DNA of 64,000 bases, taken from Thalassobellus sediminis. GTDB taxonomy: Bacteria > Bacteroidota > Bacteroidia > Flavobacteriales > Flavobacteriaceae. The first letter of the stretch is position 1. Each line of letters opens with the position of its first letter. Below, piece by piece: positions 26,183-35,201 of this stretch. The notes under the pieces are model-generated. The model did not search any database, was not told where the DNA came from, and saw only the letters and a program-made list of their open reading frames with translations. The DNA is taken from the NCBI RefSeq assembly GCF_044386045.1, contig NZ_JBISCD010000038.1, positions 243,934 through 307,933 of the forward strand. Direction: 5' to 3'. Position numbers and translations under genes: made by a program.

Positions 26183-26563
26183 ATGCGTAAAATAATTATA
26201 TTTATTTTTATAATTTTATTAGCTATTATAGGTTACAATTATATATATCAAGATCATCGAGATATAAATTCTGAGCAAACTGATTTTTCATTAACCCCAA
26301 CTACGATTTTAAATGAATTTTCTATAAACCCTAGTGCTTCAGAAAAAAAATATTTAAATAAAACCATAGAAATAGAAGGAAATATTACAGAAAAAAACGC
26401 TAACAACCTTACTTTAGACAACAAGGTCTTTTGCCAACTTATAAATAACACTCAAAATACCCCAGTAAACAATTCACCAATTAAAGTAAAAGGAAGGGTT
26501 ATAGGTTATGATGATTTATTAGAACAAGTAAAACTAGATCAATGTACAATTCTAAAAAAATGA
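26183..26563 (+). CDS. Membrane-anchored OB-fold (tRNA_anti-like) protein
   Basis: 126 residues with an N-terminal TM/signal segment (IIIFIFIILLAIIGYNYIY) and a C-terminal small beta-barrel region: KKYLNKTIEIEGNITEKNAN, LTLDNKVFCQLINN, SPIKVKGRVIGYDDLLEQVKLDQC, resembling the tRNA_anti-like/OB-fold lipoproteins of Bacteroidota. Probably periplasmic-facing. First gene of a closely spaced run of exported proteins (26183-29712); overlaps the next gene at ATGA. Function unknown. Confidence 0.7.
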   Translation: MRKIIIFIFIILLAIIGYNYIYQDHRDINSEQTDFSLTPTTILNEFSINPSASEKKYLNKTIEIEGNITEKNANNLTLDNKVFCQLINNTQNTPVNNSPIKVKGRVIGYDDLLEQVKLDQCTILKK

Positions 26564-27093
26564 AAAAAAACTACTTTCTAATACTATTAATTTTCTGTTC
26601 TTCATTATATGCGCAAAAAGACATATATGATGTTTGCCGTAACGGAACAGTTGAAGAAATATTAAAATTATATAAAGCAAACCCAAACATTATCAATACA
26701 ACGAATAATTCTGGTTACTCTCCTTTAATTTTAGCGTGCTATCATGGAAATAATAATATAGTTTCTTTTTTAATAGACAAAGTAAAAGACATTAATGGCT
26801 CTAGTGAATATGGCACGCCATTAATGGCTGCTGTTGTAAAAGGAAATATAAAAATTACAAAACTTTTATTAGACAAAAAAGCAGACCCAAATATTACAGA
26901 TCCAAATGGAACAACAGCATTACATTATGCTGTACTCTTTAAACTTACAGATATTGCAAAATTATTAGTAAAATCTGGAGCTAAATACAACTTAAAAGAC
27001 AATAATGGAAAATCAGCTTACGATTATGCTTTTATTAACAACAACGAAGAACTACTAAACCTTATAAAAAAACAACCAAATGAAAAAAATTAA
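26560..27093 (+). CDS. Secreted ankyrin-repeat protein
   Basis: 177 residues from the Met at 26560, which gives a signal peptide (MKKNYFLILLIFCSSLYAQ); an earlier in-frame start adds six residues. Four to five ankyrin repeats follow (NNSGYSPLILACYHGNNNIV, YGTPLMAAVVKGNIKITKLL, NGTTALHYAVLFKLTDIAKL). Such proteins bind partners in the periplasm. The start codon overlaps the previous stop and the stop overlaps the next start, so it is translationally coupled to both neighbours. Confidence 0.85.
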   Translation: MKKNYFLILLIFCSSLYAQKDIYDVCRNGTVEEILKLYKANPNIINTTNNSGYSPLILACYHGNNNIVSFLIDKVKDINGSSEYGTPLMAAVVKGNIKITKLLLDKKADPNITDPNGTTALHYAVLFKLTDIAKLLVKSGAKYNLKDNNGKSAYDYAFINNNEELLNLIKKQPNEKN

Positions 27094-27850
27094 TTTATTT
27101 CTATTCATTTTAACAATTGGTATGATTTCCTATTCTCAAACCAGTTCTACAGGAATTATAAATTTATCGTCTACTAATGGTTTAGAATACACAGCACAAA
27201 TAGACATAACATCTGCTAAAGTTACATTAACATTAATTGGTCCTGATGATAGATGGTTAGCATTGGGCTTTGGAACTAGTGCGATGTCCACAAATAAAGA
27301 TGTTGTTATATTTACAGGTACAACCTTAACAGATAGAACCTTTACAGGACTAGGCAGCACACCTATACTTGACAATAATCAAGATTGGACTGTAACATCA
27401 AACACAGTTACTTCTGGAAAGCGAACATTGGTTGCAACTCGAGTATTAAATACAGGAGAAAGTAATGACTATGTTTTCAGCACTTCAGATACTTCAATAA
27501 ATTTAGTTTGGGCTAGAGGAAATGGCGCTACTTTTAATCTAGGAAACCATGGTAGCTCTAATAGAGGCGCTACCTCTAGCGGTATTACACTTAGCATAGA
27601 CGACAATAACTTAGCATCTAATTTTAGTTTATTTCCAAACCCTACATCATCAAAATTGAATATTGTATTACCAAATACTACTAAAAAAGCTTCCATTAAT
27701 GCTTTTGATATTTTAGGAAAACAAATATTTAATAAAACAATTTCTAATTTAAATACTTCAATAGATGTTTCTTCTTGGAGTAAAGGTATTTATTTAATTA
27801 AAATATTTTCTGAAGGAAAAACAAGTACCAAAAAATTCATAAAGGAATAA
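27080..27850 (+). CDS. Secreted DOMON-like protein with T9SS sorting tail
   Basis: 256 residues: signal peptide (LFLFILTIGMISYSQ), a DOMON-like beta-sandwich (about 22-165; GPDDRWLALGFGTSAMSTNKD and the WARGNG segment), and a type A type IX secretion tail (FSLFPNPTSSKLNIVLPN followed by SINAFDILGKQIF, SKGIYLIKIFSEGKTSTKKF). It should be secreted through the T9SS and attached to the surface. DOMON domains often bind haem b or sugars; the methionine/histidine ligands cannot be assigned by eye. Its redox-like neighbours favour haem. Confidence 0.8.
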   Translation: MKKINLFLFILTIGMISYSQTSSTGIINLSSTNGLEYTAQIDITSAKVTLTLIGPDDRWLALGFGTSAMSTNKDVVIFTGTTLTDRTFTGLGSTPILDNNQDWTVTSNTVTSGKRTLVATRVLNTGESNDYVFSTSDTSINLVWARGNGATFNLGNHGSSNRGATSSGITLSIDDNNLASNFSLFPNPTSSKLNIVLPNTTKKASINAFDILGKQIFNKTISNLNTSIDVSSWSKGIYLIKIFSEGKTSTKKFIKE

Positions 27851-27885
27851 TAAAACACATCAAACAAAACAAATTTTAAAACAGA

Positions 27886-28734
27886 ATGAAAAAACTCTTA
27901 ATACTTCTCTTATCATTACCTTTATTTACCTATTCTCAAAATGATTTGTTAAATGAAATTGATTCTGATTCAACAGGGACTGAATATGCAACAGCAGCTT
28001 TTAAAGGCTTAAAAATTGTAAATTTCGAATCGACTAAATTAGTAGCAAAAAAAGAATTTACATTTATAGTTTCTCATCGATTTGGAAGTCTTAAAAATGG
28101 TATCGATACCTTTTTTGGTCTAGATGAAGCAGTTACAAGATTAAATTTCGTGTTTGGTATTACAAATAACTTGAATATTGGTATTTCAAGAAGTTCTTTA
28201 TTAAAAATTTATGATATATCCTTAAAATACAAACTTTTAAGACAAAAAGATGGTGGTTCTCCTTTTACAATAGTAGGCTATAATTCTATTTTAATTAATA
28301 CTGCTTTAGAAAAAGCTAATTTACCATTGCTTGAATTTAAACACCGTTTAGGATATACCGCCCAATTATTAATATCTAGAAAAATTAACAGCAATTTCTC
28401 TTTTGAATTAGCTCCTACTTTTTTTCATGATAATTATGTTATTATGGATAATCAAGATAATTCGCAATATGCAATTGGCTTTGGTGGACGCTATAAACTT
28501 AACAAACGCTGGTCTATAAATGCAGATTATGGTTATCATTTAAATAGGGCAGACAATTCTCCTTTTAAAAATCCGTTATCTATTGGTATAGACTTAGAAA
28601 CTGGAGGACATGTATTCCAAATGCATTTTACTAATGCGCAAGCTATGAATACCAATGGATTTTTAGGTCAAGGATCGGGAGATTGGAGTGATGGAAATAT
28701 TTATTTTGGCTTTAATTTAAGCCGAAGATTCTAA
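27886..28734 (+). CDS. DUF5777-like beta-barrel outer-membrane protein
   Basis: 282 residues with signal peptide (LLILLLSLPLFTYSQ). The rest is amphipathic beta strands (NIGISRSSLLKIYDISLKYKL cut short here; FGGRYKLNKRWSINADYGYH) ending NIYFGFNLSRRF, with a terminal Phe as in outer-membrane barrels. This layout matches the DUF5777 barrel family, which often accompanies cytochrome and YceI genes in Bacteroidota. Cargo or partner unknown. Confidence 0.75.
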   Translation: MKKLLILLLSLPLFTYSQNDLLNEIDSDSTGTEYATAAFKGLKIVNFESTKLVAKKEFTFIVSHRFGSLKNGIDTFFGLDEAVTRLNFVFGITNNLNIGISRSSLLKIYDISLKYKLLRQKDGGSPFTIVGYNSILINTALEKANLPLLEFKHRLGYTAQLLISRKINSNFSFELAPTFFHDNYVIMDNQDNSQYAIGFGGRYKLNKRWSINADYGYHLNRADNSPFKNPLSIGIDLETGGHVFQMHFTNAQAMNTNGFLGQGSGDWSDGNIYFGFNLSRRF

Positions 28735-28754
28735 AAAAAACTAAAAATAAACTT

Positions 28755-29117
28755 ATGAAATCAATAAATTTACTTTACACATTCTCAGTAGCATTAATTC
28801 TATTTAACTGCTCTAACAGTAGTACTGAAGATCTTTCAGATTCAACTCAAGATCCAGACACAACTGTAAAAACAACTTATGATAAAGATATTAAAACAAT
28901 TATGAATGATAATTGTATTCAATGTCACGGAACACCACCAACAGGAGGCGCGCCATCTTCATTTACAACGTATACTCAAGTTAAAAATAGTGTAAATTCA
29001 ATATTAAATCGGATTAATAGTTCTGGATCAGCTGTAATGCCTCCATCAGGACAAATGCCATTAGCTACAAGAGAAATGATACAAAAGTGGAAAGACGACG
29101 GTCTTTTAGAAAATTAA
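28755..29117 (+). CDS. Monohaem c-type cytochrome lipoprotein
   Basis: 120 residues: lipoprotein signal (TFSVALILFNCSNSS, Cys about 19) and one haem-attachment motif CIQCH near residue 54, with a possible distal Met in SAVMPPSGQMP. A short c-type domain exposed to the periplasm or surface. It lies between the barrel and YceI genes and probably shuttles electrons in the same system; partner unproven. Confidence 0.82.
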   Translation: MKSINLLYTFSVALILFNCSNSSTEDLSDSTQDPDTTVKTTYDKDIKTIMNDNCIQCHGTPPTGGAPSSFTTYTQVKNSVNSILNRINSSGSAVMPPSGQMPLATREMIQKWKDDGLLEN

Positions 29118-29163
29118 TTTTGGCAACATTTTTGATTTGTATATTAAGTTAAATAAAGTAATT

Positions 29164-29712
29164 ATGAAAAAACTATTATATGCCATAGCTTTTATTAGCT
29201 TAAATATATTTGCCCAAGAAAAATATTTAACAAAAACAGGACAAGTAACTTTTGAAGCTTCTGTACCTTCTTTTGAAGAAGTTAAAGCCACCAACAATTC
29301 TGTAACAGCAATTATCAATTCAGAAAACGGAGAGCTAGCAGCATTAATATTAGTAAAAGGATTCAGGTTTAAAAATGCATTAATGGAAGAGCACTTTAAT
29401 GAAAATTATGCTGAATCTGACACTTATCCTAAAGCTACTTTTAAAGGAAAAATAAACAATTTTTCTATAAATAAACTATCTGAAAGCACTACACGTTTTA
29501 ATTGTAGCGGCATGATAACTTTTCATGGTAAAACAAAAAGCCTTGAGTCGACACCTTTAAATATTTCAATTAGTAATGATGGGAACATTATTATTACAGG
29601 AACATTTAAAACAAATGCATCTGATTATGATATAAAAATTCCTAAAATTGTTAAAAGTAAAATTTCAGAAGATATAGAGGTTTCTTTTAACTTTAAACTT
29701 AAAAAGAAATAA
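29164..29712 (+). CDS. YceI family protein
   Basis: 182 residues from ATG 29164, giving a signal peptide (MKKLLYAIAFISLNIFAQ); a longer frame from 29137 is rejected. The lipocalin-like YceI domain shows TKTGQVTFEASVPSFEEVKA, NENYAESDTYPKATFKGKI and MITFHGKTKSLES. YceI proteins bind long isoprenoid or amphiphilic ligands such as quinones in a beta-barrel. Last gene of the exported cluster; a terminator follows at once. Confidence 0.88.
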   Translation: MKKLLYAIAFISLNIFAQEKYLTKTGQVTFEASVPSFEEVKATNNSVTAIINSENGELAALILVKGFRFKNALMEEHFNENYAESDTYPKATFKGKINNFSINKLSESTTRFNCSGMITFHGKTKSLESTPLNISISNDGNIIITGTFKTNASDYDIKIPKIVKSKISEDIEVSFNFKLKKK

Positions 29713-29722
29713 AACAATCAAT

Positions 29723-29750
29723 AAAAAAGCCGCTATTAGCGGCTTTTTTT
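29723..29750. terminator. Bidirectional intrinsic terminator
   Basis: Perfect stem AAAAAAGCCGC / GCGGCTTTTTT around TATTA. It separates the YceI gene from convergent carB. Confidence 0.92.
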
Positions 29751-29771
29751 ATTTAATTAAATATCTACTTA

Positions 29772-32624
29772 TTATTTATTCAAATACATTTTACGTCTTG
29801 AATATAAATCGTAAAATTCATCATCTTTTAAACCATCGATAAATAAGATACTTTCTCCTGTACTTTTCATTTCTGGACCAAGCTTTTTATTTACGTTATG
29901 GAATTTATCAAAAGAGAATACTGGTTGCTTAATAGCGTAGCCTTCTAATTTAGGTTTAAAATCAAAGTCTTTAACTTTTTTATCACCCAACATCACTTTG
30001 GTTGCATAATTTACATATGGTTCTCCGTAAGCTTTTGCAATAAATGGCACCGTTCTAGACGCTCTAGGGTTGGCTTCAATAATATAAACGGTATCGTCTT
30101 TAATAGCAAATTGAATATTTATTAAACCAACCGTATTAAGTGCTAAAGCTATCTTTTTAGTATGATCAATAATTTGCTGCATTACTAAATCTCCCAAATT
30201 AAATGGTGGTAATAACGAGTTACTATCGCCTGAATGTATACCACATGGCTCAATATGTTCCATAATACCAATTATGTAAACATCTTCTCCATCACAAATA
30301 GCATCTGCTTCTGCTTCAATAGCTCCATCTAAATAATGGTCTAATAACAATTGATTCCCTGGCATTCTGCTAAGCAAATCAACCACATGTTTTTCTAACT
30401 CTTCTTTATTAATCACAATTTTCATCCCTTGTCCTCCAAGAACATAAGATGGACGTACTAATATTGGAAAGTCTAACACATCGGCTATGGCTGCTGCTTC
30501 ATCGGCTGTTGTAGCAATATCAAACTGCGGATAAGGAATGTTATTTTCTTTTAATAAGTTAGAAAACAATCCTCTATCTTCAGCTAAATCTAAAGCTTCA
30601 AAACTAGTTCCTAATATTTTAATACCGTATTTAGTTAGTTTTTCAGCAAGTTTTAAAGCCGTTTGCCCACCTAACTGCACAATAACACCTTCTGGTTTTT
30701 CATGCTTGATAATATCATAGATATGCTCCCAAAAAACAGGTTCGAAGTATAATTTATCGGCAGTATCAAAATCGGTTGAAACTGTTTCAGGATTACAGTT
30801 AATCATAATCGTTTCATAACCCGCTTCAGCAGCTGCTAAAACTCCATGAACACAACAGTAATCGAACTCTATGCCTTGTCCAATCCTATTTGGACCAGAA
30901 CCTAATACAATCACTTTTTTCTTATCGGTAACAACACTTTCGTTATCTGCATAACGATTACCATCAGCAGTTTCCATATCGCTTTCAAACGTTGAATAAT
31001 AATATGGCGTCTTTGCTTCAAACTCGGCAGCACACGTATCAACTAATTTATAAACACGATTAATACCTAGTTCTTCACGTTTACTATATACTTGGCTTTC
31101 TAAACAGCCCAACATATGCGCTATTTGTCTATCACCATAACCTTTTTGCTTCGCTTCTAGTAATAAATCTTTCTCTATAGTATCAATAGTAAAAGTTGAA
31201 ATTTCATTTCTTAAAAAATGTAACTCTTCATATTGCTTTAAAAACCACATATCTATTCTTGTGATTTCGTGAATTCTACTTAATGGAATTCCCATAGCAA
31301 TGGCATCATAAATAATAAACACACGATCCCATGATGCATTTGTAAGCTTTTCAATAATCTGATCGTAATTTTTATTCTCTTTTCCGTCAGCTCCTAATCC
31401 GTTACGTTTAATTTCTAATGATTGAGTTGCTTTATGCAAGGCTTCTTGAAACGAACGTCCAATTCCCATTACCTCACCAACAGATTTCATTTGAAGACCT
31501 AATTTTCTATCTGAACCTTCAAATTTATCAAAGTTCCAACGTGGTATTTTTACAATTACATAATCTAAGGTTGGCTCAAATAAAGCTGAAGTAGATTTTG
31601 TAATTTGATTGTTTAATTCATCTAAATGATAGCCTAAAGCTAATTTAGCAGCAATTTTTGCAATTGGATATCCAGTAGCTTTACTAGCCAATGCTGACGA
31701 ACGTGATACACGTGGATTAATTTCAATAGCAATAATATCTTCTTTTTCATCTGGAGACACAGCAAATTGCACATTACAACCACCTGCAAAATCACCAATA
31801 CTACGCATCATATGAATAGCCATATCACGCATTTTCTGGAACGTTTTATCACTTAAAGTCATGGCAGGAGCTACTGTAATAGAATCTCCAGTATGAATTC
31901 CAATAGGATCCATATTTTCTATAGAACAAATAATAACAACATTATCATTTGAATCTCTAAGAAGTTCTAATTCATATTCTTTCCATCCAATTAAAGCCTT
32001 ATCAATCATAACTTCATGAATAGGAGAAATCTCTAATCCACGCGTTAATAATTCATCAAAGTCCTCTTCTTTATAAACAAATGATGCTCCAGCTCCTCCA
32101 AGAGTAAATGAAGCTCTAATAATTAAAGGAAATCCAAATTCCTGAGCAATCTCTTTTCCTTTTAAATATGAAGTAGCAGTAGCTTGAGGTGCCATAGGAA
32201 TCCCAATTTTAAGCATCAACTCTCTAAACTGCTCTCTGTCTTCAGTAATATTTATGGCATCAATATTAACACCTATAATTTCTACATTAAAATCATTCCA
32301 AATACCTTTCTCATCAGCTTGAATACATAAATTTAATGCTGTTTGACCACCCATTGTTGGTAAAACGGCATCTATTTGAGGATGATCTTTAAGGATTTTA
32401 ATAATTGACTTTGTAGTAAGAGGTAACAAGTAAACATGATCAGCCATAGAAGGATCTGTCATAATAGTTGCTGGATTAGAATTGATAAGAATCGTTTCTA
32501 TTCCTTCTTCTCTTAGAGATCTTAAAGCTTGTGTTCCCGAGTAATCAAACTCACAGGCTTGCCCAATAACAATTGGCCCAGATCCAATTATTAAAATTGA
32601 TTTAAGTTTAGATTTTTTTGGCAT
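29772..32624 (-). CDS. carB: Carbamoyl-phosphate synthase large subunit
   Basis: 950 residues with two ATP-grasp halves. First half starts KLKSILIIGSGPIVIGQACE with GGQTALNLC and ASFTLGGAGASFVY; second half starts VIVLGSGPNRIGQGIEFDY with GGQTALKLA and RPSYVLGGQGMKIV. It makes carbamoyl phosphate from bicarbonate, glutamine-derived ammonia and 2 ATP for pyrimidines and arginine. The protein ends at EFYDLYSRRKMYLNK, roughly 120 residues short of E. coli CarB, so the C-terminal MGS-like allosteric domain is missing, as is common in Bacteroidota. carA is not adjacent. Confidence 0.96.
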   Translation of the reverse strand: MPKKSKLKSILIIGSGPIVIGQACEFDYSGTQALRSLREEGIETILINSNPATIMTDPSMADHVYLLPLTTKSIIKILKDHPQIDAVLPTMGGQTALNLCIQADEKGIWNDFNVEIIGVNIDAINITEDREQFRELMLKIGIPMAPQATATSYLKGKEIAQEFGFPLIIRASFTLGGAGASFVYKEEDFDELLTRGLEISPIHEVMIDKALIGWKEYELELLRDSNDNVVIICSIENMDPIGIHTGDSITVAPAMTLSDKTFQKMRDMAIHMMRSIGDFAGGCNVQFAVSPDEKEDIIAIEINPRVSRSSALASKATGYPIAKIAAKLALGYHLDELNNQITKSTSALFEPTLDYVIVKIPRWNFDKFEGSDRKLGLQMKSVGEVMGIGRSFQEALHKATQSLEIKRNGLGADGKENKNYDQIIEKLTNASWDRVFIIYDAIAMGIPLSRIHEITRIDMWFLKQYEELHFLRNEISTFTIDTIEKDLLLEAKQKGYGDRQIAHMLGCLESQVYSKREELGINRVYKLVDTCAAEFEAKTPYYYSTFESDMETADGNRYADNESVVTDKKKVIVLGSGPNRIGQGIEFDYCCVHGVLAAAEAGYETIMINCNPETVSTDFDTADKLYFEPVFWEHIYDIIKHEKPEGVIVQLGGQTALKLAEKLTKYGIKILGTSFEALDLAEDRGLFSNLLKENNIPYPQFDIATTADEAAAIADVLDFPILVRPSYVLGGQGMKIVINKEELEKHVVDLLSRMPGNQLLLDHYLDGAIEAEADAICDGEDVYIIGIMEHIEPCGIHSGDSNSLLPPFNLGDLVMQQIIDHTKKIALALNTVGLINIQFAIKDDTVYIIEANPRASRTVPFIAKAYGEPYVNYATKVMLGDKKVKDFDFKPKLEGYAIKQPVFSFDKFHNVNKKLGPEMKSTGESILFIDGLKDDEFYDLYSRRKMYLNK

Positions 32625-32685
32625 TTTTACTGTTTATATATTGAATTATAATTTGTTACAAAAATAGACATTACTAGATATAAAA

Positions 32686-32713
32686 AAAGGCGTTGCTATT
32701 AAGCAACACCTTT
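32686..32713 (-). terminator. Terminator after rpmH
   Basis: Stem with arms AAAGGCGTTGC and GCAACACCTTT (one C/A mismatch) and an A-run on the plus-strand left side, i.e. a U-run on the minus strand. It follows rpmH and precedes carB's start. Confidence 0.75.
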
Positions 32714-32736
32714 AAATTATTAACAATTGTTAATCA

Positions 32737-32898
32737 TTATTTTTTATGTCTAGATTCAGTTGACACAGATAATTTTTTTCTTCCTTTAGCTCTTCTACGT
32801 GCTAAAACTTTTCTACCATTAGCAGAAGCCATTCTTTCTCTGAAACCATGTTTGTTTCTTCTCTTTCTTTTTGATGGCTGAAATGTTCTTTTACTCAT
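32737..32898 (-). CDS. rpmH: 50S ribosomal protein L34
   Basis: 53 residues read on the minus strand: starts MSKRTFQPSKRKRRNKHG, continues FRERMASANGRKVLARRRAKGRKKL, with a short C-terminal extension ending ESRHKK. The motif KRTFQPSKRKR..HGFR is diagnostic of L34. A full promoter precedes it and a terminator follows, so it is transcribed alone; rnpA and dnaA are not next to it. Its length falls below common ORF cut-offs and the opposite-strand ORF over it is spurious. Confidence 0.97.
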   Translation of the reverse strand: MSKRTFQPSKRKRRNKHGFRERMASANGRKVLARRRAKGRKKLSVSTESRHKK

Positions 32899-32962
32899 TA
32901 TCTTATGTCTTTAAAATCTGAAATGTATATTTTATAGTTTGGCGCTTCCCCAAAACTGACGG

Positions 32963-32993
32963 CAAATATACAAAGCCTTTATTACTTTGCAAA
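32963..32993 (-). promoter_or_regulatory. rpmH promoter (TTTG-N19-TATATTTG)
   Basis: On the minus strand TTTG (32990-32993) is followed after exactly 19 bp by TATATTTG (32963-32970), a textbook Bacteroidota housekeeping promoter. The remaining bases to 33198 are AT-rich with no recognised feature. Confidence 0.8.
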
Positions 32994-33198
32994 TCATTTT
33001 TGAAAAAATATTTTATTTAATTTTCACAAGCTAAAAAGTTTCCGAAAAACCTCTATTTATTTGGGATAACCAGTTGTTTTTTGTTTAAAAGGTATAAGTA
33101 ATTTTTAATAAAATTTTAGTTTCTTTGCAATCTAAATTAAAAATGGCGTTAATTTGAACGTAAAAGTACGCCTATAACACACATCAAACTAAATAAAA

Positions 33199-33774
33199 AT
33201 GTACAATAAAATCATAAAACTTATAATTGCAGCTAGTATTATTGCTTTTGCTGTTTATCAATTTACAGAAGGGAATATAGGTAACGGCATTATGTATATT
33301 TTACTTTCTACAATTTTCATTTTCCTTTATTTTAAGAATGAATTTATTCTATTAGCTTTTTTAAGATTGCGTAAACAAGATTTTGAAGGCGCAAAAAAAT
33401 GGCTTAATAAAATTAAAAACCCTGAAAGTGCTTTAGTAACAAAACAACAAGGTTACTTTAACTACTTACATGGTATTATGGTGTCTCAAAGTAATATAAA
33501 TGAAGCTGAAAAATATTTCAAAAAAGCCATTTCTTTAGGTTTGTCTATGGATCATGATTTAGCAATGGCAAAACTAAATTTATCTGGTATTGCTTTTTCT
33601 AAACGCAGAAAACAAGAAGCTCAAAAACTTTTATCTGAAGCTCAAAAGTTAGATAAACAAGGTATGCTTACAGATCAAATTAAGGAGATGAAGCAAAATA
33701 TGAAACGTGCCCAAGCTCCTAATCAACATTACGGAACAGGTGGCTCTATAAGAGCACAGAAACGTAGAGGGTAA
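33199..33774 (+). CDS. Membrane-anchored TPR-like protein
   Basis: 191 residues. Two TM segments at the N-terminus (about 5-22 and 28-55), then helical repeats of tetratricopeptide type (FEGAKKWLNKIKNPESALV, YFNYLHGIMVSQSNINEAEK, AMAKLNLSGIAFSKRRKQEAQ) facing the cytoplasm or periplasm, and a basic tail GGSIRAQKRRG. Probably a protein-interaction scaffold at the membrane. No specific role visible. Confidence 0.72.
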   Translation: MYNKIIKLIIAASIIAFAVYQFTEGNIGNGIMYILLSTIFIFLYFKNEFILLAFLRLRKQDFEGAKKWLNKIKNPESALVTKQQGYFNYLHGIMVSQSNINEAEKYFKKAISLGLSMDHDLAMAKLNLSGIAFSKRRKQEAQKLLSEAQKLDKQGMLTDQIKEMKQNMKRAQAPNQHYGTGGSIRAQKRRG

Positions 33775-33775
33775 A

Positions 33776-34195
33776 TTATTGCTTTACCAAAATATTCAGA
33801 TTTATCTTAACTAAATCCTTAATAAAATTAGACTTATCTTTTGGCGAAATAATTACTGAAGTATATTTACCATAACTTAGTTCAATTCTATCTAGTGAAG
33901 CTGCTGGAGATGACATCAAACTATTTGAGTTAGAGATAGATTTTATTGAATGAATATCTAACTCTTTATAATACAAAAACCCTGATTTAATTTTTAAAAC
34001 GCTATTTATTATAGCATACTTGGTGTTTAAAAATAAGTGTAATACAAAACCAAATATTAAAATAAAAACACCAATAGGAATAATTATACTTTGTATTGAT
34101 TCTGCTTTAAAAATTCCAAAACCGAAGGATAAAACTAAAATCAAAAAAATAAATAGCAATAACCGGTAGCTAATTTTTGATTTATAAACTTTCAT
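33776..34195 (-). CDS. Bacterial PH-domain membrane protein
   Basis: 139 residues with two hydrophobic helices (about 10-28 and 35-53) then a small beta-rich domain (TKYAIINSVLKIKSGFLYYK, IHSIKSISNSNSLMSSPAAS, RIELSYGKYTSVIISPKDK), the layout of the bPH-type domain proteins (PF06713 group). Convergent with the TPR gene one base away. Function unknown. Confidence 0.7.
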   Translation of the reverse strand: MKVYKSKISYRLLLFIFLILVLSFGFGIFKAESIQSIIIPIGVFILIFGFVLHLFLNTKYAIINSVLKIKSGFLYYKELDIHSIKSISNSNSLMSSPAASLDRIELSYGKYTSVIISPKDKSNFIKDLVKINLNILVKQ

Positions 34196-34225
34196 CTAAA
34201 ACAAGTATTTTTTGTTAGCTAAAAC

Positions 34226-35152
34226 TTACTGTAAGTTATAATATCCTTCTTTAGGAATATCAATAGTGTATAATTTTCTAGATTTGTTATTAAGATGGGA
34301 CTCACGCAACCAAGGGTTGTGTAGTTTTAGTATTTTATAATTAATACCATAGTTTTGTGCAAACTTTGAAAAATCGGCTACGGCTGTGTCTACTTCAACC
34401 TTATATGTAGGCACATTATTATATAAATCTTTATCTCTAAAGTTAAACCCATATTTTGAAGGGTTTGATAAAATCTCCTTTAAAGCCACAATTCTAAACA
34501 AATAACGCCCTGTTTCTTCTCCTAATAATAAATCGTAATAATTATCAACACCTTGCTCTTTTAAACGTCTAGAAACCCCAGCATTTCCTGCATTATAAGC
34601 GGCAGCAGCAAGTGTCCAAGAGCCTAATTCTTCTTTCGATTTTAACAAGTATTTACAAGCAACCTCAGTTGCCTTTTCTAAATTATAACGTTCGTCTACA
34701 TTTTTATTTACCTCTAAACCATTCTCTCTACCAGTAGCTGGCATTATTTGCCATACACCTCTTGCCCCTGCAGGAGAAACTGCATTTGTTAAACCACTTT
34801 CTATAACCGCTAGATATTTAAAATCTTGAGGGATTCCATATTTTTCTAAAATAGGCTCCATAATTGGAAAATATTTTTTGGCACGTTTAAACATTAACAA
34901 ACCATTAGATTGCCAATAAGTATTTACCAACAATTCGCGATCCATACGTTCTAAAATATCTGGATTTTTAAGTGGCATGGTTTCTCCTGCAAAATCTAAA
35001 TTCTCAGGAACTTGAAGCGCATAAACATTATAATCGTTTATTAATTTTGTTTCAAAATTTTCATCGGTTGGAGCATCTTGTAGGGCATAAATAAATAAGG
35101 CACACAAACTTAGTAATCCCACAAACGTTAAGGCTTTTTGTACTATCTTCAT
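34226..35152 (-). CDS. Lytic transglycosylase (SLT domain, MltD-like)
   Basis: 308 residues with an N-terminal hydrophobic export segment (about 8-24). The SLT core has ILEKYGIPQDFKYLAVIESG with the catalytic Glu in the VIESG motif near residue 118, followed by SPAGARGVWQIMPATGRENGL and WTLAAAAYNAGNAG. It cleaves the glycan backbone of peptidoglycan with anhydro-MurNAc formation, in the periplasm. No LysM repeats remain in the C-terminus. The upstream alpha/beta-hydrolase gene is 49 bp away on the same strand. Confidence 0.88.
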   Translation of the reverse strand: MKIVQKALTFVGLLSLCALFIYALQDAPTDENFETKLINDYNVYALQVPENLDFAGETMPLKNPDILERMDRELLVNTYWQSNGLLMFKRAKKYFPIMEPILEKYGIPQDFKYLAVIESGLTNAVSPAGARGVWQIMPATGRENGLEVNKNVDERYNLEKATEVACKYLLKSKEELGSWTLAAAAYNAGNAGVSRRLKEQGVDNYYDLLLGEETGRYLFRIVALKEILSNPSKYGFNFRDKDLYNNVPTYKVEVDTAVADFSKFAQNYGINYKILKLHNPWLRESHLNNKSRKLYTIDIPKEGYYNLQ

Positions 35153-35201
35153 CTTTAATAAGTTTTGTTTAAAGTTAAAAAAAATAATTGAATTGCTTCT
35201 G

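Noticed and set aside
32693..32881. 62-codon plus-strand ORF
   Set aside because: Antisense of rpmH, which is certain from its sequence.
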